A stretch of 64,000 nucleotides of DNA from Lutraria lutraria (taxonomy: Eukaryota; Mollusca; Bivalvia; Venerida; Mactridae), in contig OZ026834.1 in the NCBI GenBank assembly GCA_964023205.1, positions 30,170,756 to 30,234,755 on the forward strand, given 5' to 3'. The notes under the pieces are model-generated. The model had not been told where the DNA came from. It ran no database searches and saw only the letters and a list, made by a program, of their open reading frames with translations. Made by a program: the position numbers and the translations under genes. Shown in pieces: positions 50,501-62,500 of the stretch. The number at the start of each line of letters is the position of its first letter. Position 1 is the first letter of the stretch.

Positions 50501-53500
50501 CGTATATAAACAGATATTTTCGTCATTTTATGCAATATGGTCATTATTGCTCAAAACGCTGGAAGTAATTATTACTCAGTGGAAAAAGCATGACCATATA
50601 TCATACTTTCATGTAATATTCGTAAGACGTTTCCTACAGTTTGCTGCAGTTTTCACCTAGACATATAGGCAGAATGAAAACTACAAAAATCAGCGAAAGG
50701 GCAGATAAAGAAAAAACGAGATCAGTGACCCCCTATTTATGTTCAGTTAAAACATTTCTGTTATCATATGCTATGATCAGGCAACGTTTAAAAAGATCGG
50801 TTGTTCAGTTTTCATTCTATGTCCATGTGAAAACTGTAGCAAACATATTTAATATATGACAGCAAAAGATAAGTTTTATGCGGAAGTATATTTTACCATG
50901 AAACATTAGACGAAACTATCTGTTTATTATTTTATTATTGATAGGTTTTGGAATGGCATGTTAATTATCCTTGACCGACCTTCAGTTTGTTTTTCAGTAA
51001 TGTGTCATATTTATTTTAATTCACGTCTTGTCTTAATTGTGCCTGTTGCATGACTCCGAACTTTGTCAAAGAAGCATCTTCGATACATACATTTTGTACA
51101 CCTATTGTCAATAAGTCCTTGGCAATAAGATACTTATTCAGATTTCGTTCTTAATTTAACTTGACAGAGATTTTTCTATATGCAGAAAATAATAGAATAC
51201 TTTCCAAAATCATATCGATTGATACAAAATTAAATTTTATGCTGTACGAGTAGCTGAGTTTTATAAAAAAAATGATAAAACAGGTCAACATACTAGTTTA
51301 CAGGCTCATTCAATCATTCAATACTAATACAATGTACGAGTATAAATATTATACAATACTCGAGTCACCAATAATGTTATGTTATAATTAATGAACTCCG
51401 TATTGTAGCTTTTGTCTTCAATATTATAGGCTTGTAAACGTGGGAAACAGGTAATTAAAGCGTACACGTATTATCTATTAGATTATTAATTTGTTTGTTT
51501 TTATAGAAATCGTGTGAATTGCTGTTTCTTCAACTATGCGAAATATTCATGCTATAATACTATTTAGAACAATATATTCTGCCGTGTTATACTCGGTTGT
51601 TTACGTTACCAAGAGTTGTTACCATTAGGTATTGACAATTCGTTACTTTGACGTAATTTACGTTACTTATGTTGGGCATGCGCTGCATTGATGATGAATC
51701 GGTAATAAATTTGCTTACCATTGTATCTTTTAAGTAAGTTTAGCATTCTTGCAAGTCTAGTTGAAAAAATACGTATAAGGGAAAATACTTAAACGCTTGT
51801 CAAATTTACATTCAACTAATACGTTCTGTTATATGTAATGATAAAACATTAGAATGGCTTCTTTTGTCTATGTTCTAAGAAACATGTGACACGCAATGAA
51901 AGCATTTGTTGAAGAAGATTCGGAAATATAGACTAGTGATTTAGGTACTAATTGGGTACGGTTTGTCCGTTAATCAACGTGTTTTAAAACTCTTACAAAA
52001 CGCCCAATAAATAGAGGTTATCTACGCTTCGTTCGTCTGATATAATCATTTAGTTCATCTCATTTTTATGTCTTTTTTGCTTTCATATTCTTCGTATATG
52101 TCTTTTACAGCACTTACGCAATTGATATTTTTTTAGCATTTACTATATTTTTTACGTTATTTATTTGTCGAAGTTTGTATTGTCTTAGATATTTTTGTTT
52201 ATCTAGTTTTACTTCTTTTTTGTTCTAATAGAGTCGCCTATCCTGTGATTCGTTACATTCACGCTCAACGTCCAAACTATGCCAGGTGAATTCGTACTGC
52301 TCATCCATATCATTAATGCGTTTTAATCACATGTGTGCTCGTTGGTATAGTCATATTGTATTAAAACACGTTGTTGAACAATTTGATATAGATTTTTAGA
52401 AGAGAAGCTTCTAATGTTACACATACATTTTTCTACTAACAATTACATGACGCCTCTTATATCCGCGTTGAAAAGTAGTATCACTTGTTTACGTACATTA
52501 TCAGTCGTAAATGGCACTAATTGCTGTGAAATACATCAAATCCGTATAGAAAATTGTCTGATATTTATTGGTAACGAATGTTACATGTCACATTTCCCAA
52601 ATTATGGTTTTGTCTTAACAATTTTCATTTAATGCCCACTATTTTATTTTAACGTTCCATGAATTCCGCGTTTTGTTGCATGTGAAAAAAATGTATGTGC
52701 ATAATTTTGAACGCTAAAAATATGGCTATACCAATCATATCCTTAATAATAAATTTGCTAAAATATCTGACCTTCTGTTTGATGTTCAAAAAAGCAAATA
52801 AAACGTTTGTGACATTCGAAAAATGTGTTTTATTTTAGTCTACCTAAATTACATCATTTACCATTCGGCTTTTTTCAGCGGAAATGTTTACATAGGGAAT
52901 CGTGCTTCAGAATTTTATGGCCCCGCCATTCAAAATGGCGGAAGGGCACAACGTGTTACCCTGTCCGTGCGTGCGTCCGTTCGTTAAAATTTTGGTTTCC
53001 AAGCGATAACTCGAGAAATATTTGATGGATCGGTATCATATTTTACATGAAGGTGTATATATATAAAATACAGGTGTTGAAATCCAAACATTTTCACAAG
53101 AGTTAATGCCCCTTTTTGACTAAGCTCTATGGTGGGACATTCGTGTCCTCCTGGCACATTTCTAGTTTCTATTTCGTTTCTTTGAATCGAAAACCATTTC
53201 ACTGTAATTCTATTTTACATAATAACAAGAAATTTCTTTTAAAAAAAGATAATCGGCACAGATACATTGGCAAAGTCAAGCATGCAGACACTTTGTTACT
53301 GGAAATAATTAATTGTATTGATTTTTGGGTAATATGTACTCAGTGGTCAAGACTACATTTTATTCCTTTTTCTCACCAGCTATGTCAGGAAATCCTCAAC
53401 TTGAGAAAATAACTGTAAAAATGCTCAAGTAAGCCAAAAAAAGACTAATAATATGATTCTAATTAATAGTAATGAAATTAGGAATGTATCTATATCAGGT

Positions 53501-56500
53501 GTATGTTGCTCATGTATCTGTCGTATTTGTCTTTGTTTACCAGTCACATGTTTTTTTTTAATCTTTGTGTGTTTATTCGTTTAAGTCGGGTTTAGCACCA
53601 GTGCCTGATTTAACTTTTAAATATTTTAAACCACGTGTACCATTACGATAACAGTTCAGGCCATAAACAAAATTCTTGAGTTTATTTTGTATGGTTAAAA
53701 CGTTTCGATATTTAATTCCATAATGTTGTAGATTTTGATTATTGCATTATTTTCAGACAATTACGAACAACTAACAATCACGAATCCTGCCCTAAAATTT
53801 CATAATGACAACACTTTTAACCAATGACACACTTCCTTCTTCAGCTGACAATTTTGTATCTAACAATTTCATTGGTTCAAATGTAGGTCAAAATCAATTT
53901 TAATACAGCGGGTGTCGCTCTCGTTTCCCTTTTGCCTCAATTTGAAACCCTTGTAATTCTGGGATTTTGACAGGGGTAATACGTCTACTTACGAATGTAC
54001 AATTGCTTAAATTGACCATGTAATTTTTGGGGGATTTTTTTACTTTTCTATCAACCTGTTATACATTAACTGTTGATGTCTCTTGATTGTTTCATTCTGA
54101 ATTCACTCATTGCTGGTTAAATTGTGTCATTTCGACAACGTATGAGGGTCAGGAATTTTAACATTACATAAATCCTTCATCATCATCATGAAAATAATCA
54201 TAATGTTATGATACCAACGTCACTGCGTAGTAGATCATTTTAACGAGGTTCTTCTCCAAAGTTTACAGATAATAACTACAAACTTTTGGGACGACCTTCG
54301 TATTCACTACATGTTCATTTTTTATATTATATAACTGATTTGTTGTGTTTAAATTTGTTTAAGTTTCGTTTTGTACATAATTTTATGTATTAGTTCAAAG
54401 TGTTTAATCTGTTGTTAAGATCATCTGCTAACCAACTTCATGCTTTGTGTATGTTACTTATCTAAAATAAATTAAGACTGACATGTTAATTCATGAATAT
54501 TCATTGGATATTTTATATTCGCGGCTTAACTTTTTACTACAACAGGATGATGTTGCTTCTTACTCTAAGTTAAACACTAGTCATGTAAGTAAAAGGATAG
54601 AAATCAAGCTGTCTAATATATACTTAACTATTTGCTTCACAAGTAGGTAGAAGGGGTTTGCCATTATTATCTTTGACACCAGTCTTGATGGTACAATATA
54701 GCAGCAAAAAATTGGAACCAGTCCGATAATGTGTAAAATATACTCATCTATGTGTTTAACAAGTAGGCAAGGGGCTTACAATGTCATAAAAATGGGAACC
54801 AGTCCAATAATTTTGCCTGTAAGATAAACTGGTTTCCGTTGACTCGGCAACATGGAACGGGAACCAGTTGAGCCTGTGAGACAATTTTCGCAATATAACC
54901 CCGTACTACAGCTTATAAGGATCAATGGGTCCCGGAATGAAGCATGTTCCATCATATGGAAATATATACATGTAGTTTTGCTTATTCTTCGTGTGAGATA
55001 GTGGGTTAGGACAAGAAATCCATCGAGGTGTAATATAAATTATATAGTCAGACAATATTATATTCTTATAACAATATGTATCTTCAAAAACATAACACTA
55101 ACATAACATTTCTATCTTATTCGGGATATTGACACTTTTCCATCATATTTAAAAAAGGAGCTCGTATTTTTTTTCAAAAATATATTTTTTTTTTATTGAA
55201 ATACCATAGTTAGGTATACAAACACGGCTGGTTTAAAAACTCAAAACGACATTTAAATAATGCATACTGGGTGATATTAAGAGATGCTAAATTCCTTTTA
55301 CTGGTGTTCGAACCATTATATCATAGCCTCCAAAAAATATGTTTAGCTTTCATTATTTAAATTTGTACAAGTTTGCATATGACTGTATCTGATGATGTTT
55401 ATTAATGTATCCTTGGAGCATTTGAATTAATTAAGTGGTAATCATGTATTTATCAAAGAAAACATAAAGAAGGAACTCTGTAAGAGATTTCAAGTAAATT
55501 TTGTCAATATTTGAGTAGAATGAATGAACGATCACATTAAAAAAATGAAATAAATATCAATTCAAACACAATAATGCTTGATATGCATGTTCGCGCGCAT
55601 ATAAATGTTCTATTCGTTTTTGTACTGAATAATATAAGATGTAGAAGTTCGTATATGGCAATATTCAGTTTATTTATTTCTACTGATTGCCAACGAAACT
55701 ATGAGACGATTACATAAGAACGTAACAATTATCGATTTGTTTAATTGTCGGCGATAACTATGTCAAATGTATATTTATTCAGTTTGATATTTTCTATCGT
55801 ATTCAACAATATTCGATATATTTATTCGTACTGAACAATATTCGATATGTTTATTCGTACAGTCAGAACAATATTCGATATGTTTATTCGTACAGTCAGA
55901 ACAATATTCGATATGTTTATTCGTACAGTCAGAACAATATTCGATATGTTTATTCGTACAGTCAGAACAATATTCGATATGTTTATTCGTACAGTCAGAA
56001 CAATATTCGATATGTTTATTCGTACAGTCAGAACAATATTCGATATATTTATTCGTACAGTCAGAACAATATTCGATATGTTTATTCGTACAGTCAGAAC
56101 AATATTCGATATGTTTATTCGTACAGTCAGAACAATATTCGATATGTTTATTCGTACAGTCAGAACAATATTCGATATGTTTATTCGTACAGTCAGAACA
56201 ATATTCGATATGTTTATTCGTACAGTCAGAACAATATTCGATATGTTTATTCGTACTTAGCAATATTCGGTATGATTATTCGTACAGTCAGAACAATATT
56301 CGATATGTTTATTTGTACTGTCAGAACAATATTCGATATGTTTATTCGTACAGTCAGAACAATATTCGATATGTTTATTTGTACTGTCAGAACAATATTC
56401 GATATGTTTATTCGTACAGTCAGAACAATATTCGATATGTTTATTCGTACAGTCAGAACAATATTCGATATGTTTATTCGTACTTAGCAATATTCGGTAT

Positions 56501-59500
56501 GTTTATTTGTACAGTCAGAACAATATTCGATATGTTTATTCGTACTTAGCAATATTCGGTATGATTATTTGTACAGAACAATATTCTAAATGATCATTCG
56601 TACAGAACAATATTCGATATGATTATTCGTACTCAATAGTATTCAATATGCTTATTTGAACTCAACCATATTCAGGTGTATTCGTTGGCAACAGAAATCG
56701 ATTTGTAAATACCAATGTTTAATATTTTTATTTAAACATAATAATACATAATTTAAAATGTTTGCTCTTGACAATGTTCTTCATTGTAGTGTAGCGTTTA
56801 ATTATGTTAATACACGTACACTTTTAGTTTTTAACAGATATCCATTGCATGCAATGTGGTGCTGGGTCTGTATAAGGATGCGTTTCATTTGTATAATTCA
56901 TCAGTCATAGTTATACTAGATATATTACATTATACTTTGTGTGTTAACCTTTATCTTTTAACATGTTTTTCTTTTAGTTTTGCTTATCAGCTTTCGTTTT
57001 AAATTGAGTAACAACTATCGCATATTCATTGTACACGCTTGCAAACATATTTTTTTATTTTTAATTATTTGTAGAATTAAGTTATTGATATGTATTTGTA
57101 CATTTTAAATCAACTAACATGTCTGTCTTCATAAATTTACTGAATTTTTGTTACCTTATCACGTATGCTTTGAAGTTACATTTTGTATGTTATGTATATA
57201 TTTCATTGAGGTTCATTCCCGCATGATATTTGTTCCATGTAGAAATATGTCGCAATGATTTCAATAATTTTCTTTTATATCTTCAATACCATACGTCGAT
57301 GCAACGAAGTGTGTTTTCATTTGTTCAAATATTTTTCAAAACTATATTTGAATCGATAATGTCAATTGACTAGAAAATTGTTTCAAAAAATAATTATAAA
57401 AGGCAGTAAGATTTTTCATTGATATGTGCTTTTCAAACCAATGCAAAATGAATAGTTTTTGGTAAATTAAAAAAGACAAGAACAAAATGCAATCTTCATT
57501 GACGTATCGTATTAGATAAGACCGCACAATAAATGCTGAAGGAATCCGAAAGCACTTTAATTCGTAGCCGGCCATGATTAATTATTCTATGAAATTTGTC
57601 ATAATAACTTACTAATGAAAGTCAATGCGATTTCAGACGACGAAAATAGATAATTTTGCGGCAGATTTAGAAGAAATAATCGACGAAATGACGAAAAGTC
57701 CGAGCGATGTGTCTAATAACAGTGACCCGCCGTTCAGCCCGGACAAACTGGAGGACGGGGTGGATGGAATATCTGTACAATCAGAGAAGAACTCGGCCGA
57801 TTCGTACCATCTCAAAGTCGCTAGTAATAAGGTAAAGGAAATAAAAGTTACTTCCGTACTTTATGTATACATTAAATTATAGCTACTAACAAAAAAAAAA
57901 ACAGGCAAAATCTCTCCACAGTGATTATATCTTGAATAGTGAAGGCAAATTCATGATATAAGAATTGAAAATAATATAACTAATACCAATATTTATACCG
58001 TTTGGTATTGCATTGAAATGAGAATATCGGATTGGGAATGGCAAACTAATAGACATGCAGACCTTTATGTAGGGGGTTGTGTGAAAGTTGGGAATTTGCC
58101 GTTTGCCAGATAAATCCTGTAACAGATTTTGGTTGTATAGTTGTTTTATAAGGTAAATAGTAACATCCCCTCTAAGCTTTAGAGGGGCGGTCATTTAGAA
58201 ATGTCGTACGATTATTTTATACTAATTTTACTTGTTTTCAATTAGAACTCATTTCAATGAGTCAAACGTCTAACATCTTTATTATTTATTTAAGTGCCTT
58301 TTGTCACGAATGAGATGGCGGGTTATTTGTATATTGTATTTCTTTGAAATTTAGTTTAAATTTCTAGCGTTCAAATATTTTGTAAAACCGCTAAGTTGTA
58401 ATAAATGAAGCAGTTAGGATGATATGTATGTGTGCATACACATTCTAGATGATTTGTTCCATCATTCTGAATTCTTTTCTGGGTTACTATCAATGTATAA
58501 TGGGATACCTCACATAGCAACAGAGGAAGCAACTCCTTAGCAACCGCCACAAAGCATTAATTAAGCTGGGTCTAATATTTGTAAACATTTAAAATAAAAA
58601 TATTTCAAATATGCCTGATATATGGATTAAAGTATTAAATCAATACAGTATTCAAACCTATGTTAGCGACCACCACCGAATAAAGGCCACCTGTTAAAAA
58701 GGGCCACACAATTTTTGACTTACAAAATCATTCGCTGGGGTGAACAATTTATTTACATATCTTATAAATACTATTTAAGTAGTGCCGATTATGCATCACA
58801 AAGTTAAACATAGCCCTAAAATTTAATAAAAACGTTAATTGATTGAAATCATGGTTGATTGTCGATCACCTTTTCACCATTCAGCTTAATGGGTGCGTAG
58901 CCAAGGTTTTGTTTATCCCGTCGCCATCTTGTTCTGTGACGTCACTTTTGGACAACGTGATTTGGTTATGAAGCAAAATATCATCGTTTACAGCATCGAT
59001 ATTTACTTAATAAACATTGTGTATAGGGTACTAACAATACCATGGGATTTGATTGATTAACATGCTATTAAAGTACTAGTATAGTATTAAACTAACAATG
59101 CACGCGACATGGTGTCGGATACATAAGACATGCCATGTTTGAATATTTTGTGCTTTAGCCTTAGGTGTTTCCGCTTCCAGCTTACAGTTGTTTTATTGAG
59201 TTCTTTTCACTGACATCCATGTTGGCTTTAACCCACTAATGCTTTTTACAGGCGAGTTTTAGTTTACCCGGATCTCCTTACGTCAAGAGACGACGTTCAA
59301 AGGCAAGAATTAGTCTAACAATAGCAAACAAATTACGTCATCACGCCGAACGTCAGCCATTGGTTCATCTCGAGTCATTGAATCTTCCATACGCTGACGA
59401 CTCGAATGCGGTCACACCAAGTTCTGACGATATCCGTATATGCAATTTACCCTCTAAATTCTCATTTCTTCGACGTGCTTCCATGAGACGAGATTCATCT

Positions 59501-62500
59501 AGAAGAAGCAGTACTGCTTCACACGGGAGCAGAACTTCGCATTCTCGTTTATCACCACATTCACCCGACAAAGACAAACTAACAATGCTAATGGAAGCGT
59601 TTGACAGAAAGAACAAGGGTCACCATTTAATGCCCGGAGTTTACTTGGACAAATCAAAACTGGAAGATCATGTGAGTGATATCAAAGTGAAAAATGGTGA
59701 TCAATGATAGATTATTTATTGATCCTTTTAATAATTAGGTTGCATCTTGACTGGGCATTGTACCTTTTACTAAGTTCATTTTATACAGTCAAGCTTTAAA
59801 CATATCTAGACAGCACAACGTTATTTGATGTGTCACCAAATTGCTGCATCTATTGGTCGAATGTTATTTAGGAAAATTAATTTGATTGCTACCACGCTGG
59901 TATCACGCAATAACGTATCAGTATGTTCGCATATGCCACAGAATTTTACCACTTGCTTCAGTGTTGAAAGCCCCTGCAGCACCTGTGTTTACTAACCTTT
60001 GTTTGTTGTTGAATGCCTTGATTTTTTAAAATCTAAACCTATTTAACTAGATCTAACTCAATTAACATCATAATTATACCGTTGATACACATGTACAGTT
60101 GTTGTTGTTGACTAATACATGTAGATGATATGCTTTATTTGTTTATTTGGCTTGCATTTATGTTGTAATGCTCAATGGAAATTAACTAATACGAAATGTT
60201 TAAAAAGAAATCCTGTTCAGATCGTTTAAATTATCTCAAAGTATTAAAAACCTTTTAATTTCACGATACCAGAAGCTTTTAATGTTTGCTAGACTTTGAC
60301 GAATTGCTTATCTAAGGTACAAGCAATGTTGGAATTATTGTATACCATGCCACAATATTATTTACGTTAACTTTATCTGCACGAATCAAGAAAACACGCG
60401 ATCGCCTTTTGCTATTTTCATTCGTGAGTTCGATTTTATTTTACCCAATGTTCTCACAGTTTTCATCGTATTCACCAATTCCACCAATTTAAAGTTATAT
60501 TAGTTATTCGTAAGTTATTCACCAAATAAGGCATGAATGAAATATGGAATTTTTTAAACGAAGTCTTTCCAATTTTAAACAACTAGGAAGAACACAGTTT
60601 ACGCAAGGCATAAAGTGGTCATTGATTGTACATCATTCTAAATTTTGCAGGTCAATGAGTATCTTTACTTTTTTGTTTTCTTCCAGGAAACAAGCGATGG
60701 CTCGGAATGTGACTTGAGCAAGCGTTCGAAAGGTTTCTGTAGAACTCCAAGTGCGTCACAAGTTGATCCAAAAGGTTTGTCTGCTGTTTTAAGTTAAGTT
60801 AACATTAAACAATAATTTCAAATACTATTCGGTACTTGCTTTTATTTGCCACATGCCACCAGAAAGTGTCCATTAATTCGTCCTCAATCACTGATCTGAG
60901 TGATTCGTGTATAGAGGTTGGCTATAACCTGTGGACACGATGGATAGTTATGGCACAAAATACACGTTAAGTTAACTGGCCGTGGGTATGTACTGAAATA
61001 TATTTTTTAAATGACGGAACAATGATTTTCACATTTTTCAAATCACACTTTTTCTTAATGCTCATCTTGTTTATTCATAATGGCTGATTTTCCAAGTTCC
61101 GTTGTTACACAGATGTCATGGTACTAAGAGAGCTTATAGAGAACGTGGAAACCGCATCAAGACGAAGAAGTGCATTAAGCGGAAGTCTGTTTAGTGACGA
61201 GAAAGAACCTCTTAAAGATAAGGTTTATAGATTAGCCTGTAGTTGGGAAGTACCATGGTGGTTCGCAAGATTTCAACAATGGGTTGGATTTATTATTCTG
61301 GATGCATTTGTGGATTTATTTATTACGCTATGTATTGTGGCTAATACTGGATTTATGGCTGCCGATCAACATGGAATGTCTGAAGAGATGACAAACACTT
61401 TGGAAATGGGAAATAGGGTACATTACTTTACTTTTAAAATCGGTGTACTTTATTCACGAGTAACAAATTTTATTATTAACATTGGTTACGTTTCAATGTT
61501 GTTTCCTCAAAGAATTACATCTGTTCTTAAGTGTATACGTGTACTTATTCTGGTTAGTGACGAATAATTCAATTTAAATATAAATTATATATGATTCATG
61601 ATTATTCGTGATTTTTTACTGTTTTTCTTTTCTTTTTCAGGTCTTTTCCTATATTTTTGCCTTAGAAGCTTTCTTAAAAATCATTGCACTTGGGTTTATT
61701 GTTTACATAAAAGATGGTTGGAATGCTTTTGACTTCTTCATTGTGATGCTTAGTTTCCTGGAGATGCTTCTAGAAAATGTGAAGGGTTTATCGGTATTGA
61801 GAACGTTCCGTTTGGTAAGAAATGTTTGATAGTACTTTTTTGGAGGGAGAGAGATTTCAAATGGCTGAACGAGAGCCTTTTCATGGTCCGTTGGAACAAA
61901 TTTATTCCTCCCGTTCGTATCGTATTGGTATCAGTATTTTCTAGCTATGGTATACACGTCATAAAGAAAATATTTCTTCAAATGTACGCATTGATAGATC
62001 GAGGGCTCAGCGCAACACTGTTGTAACTTGTTCTTATTTTAATGTGAGTTACGACACTGTTGCGTTGAACCCTCGAGATAGCGATAGATACAATTTCTTT
62101 TGCTTTTTTTATGTGAAATAATTATTTTTACCCTCTCGTGATAAGCAGTGTGTTTTATTTTAGAGACGGATTTAAAATGTTTTGCTATTAGTATGACAAA
62201 CGCCATGGCAATAATTGTGTTTGCTTTTGAACTCAAAGTTTATGCTTTTCATTTTCGTTTTTCAGTTACGTGTTTTCAAACTTGCAAAATCGTGGCCAAC
62301 ACTGAACATGCTCATAAGTATTGTTGCTAGGACTTTGGGAGCGTTGGGAAATTTGACCTTTGTGTTAGGAATCGTCATTTTCATATTCGCTGTCATGGGT
62401 CAACAATTGTTTTCAAGTTACTACAAGGAGAAATATGCTGGCAACATGCCACGCTGGAATTTTAAAGATTTTCTTCACGCTTTTATGATTGTGTTTAGAG

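Noticed and set aside
55775..56549. Repeat protein frames [11 protein letters not shown] (+) and [11 protein letters not shown] (-), up to 162 codons
   Set aside because: They arise because the 33-bp unit is divisible by three and lacks stops on both strands. The array lies inside a channel intron and its + frame has no splice sites joining it to the channel frame.
61826..62026. + open frame between the two domain II S4 exons
   Set aside because: Not in phase with the channel; the S4 sequence continues exactly at 62266 (FRL then [10 protein letters not shown]).
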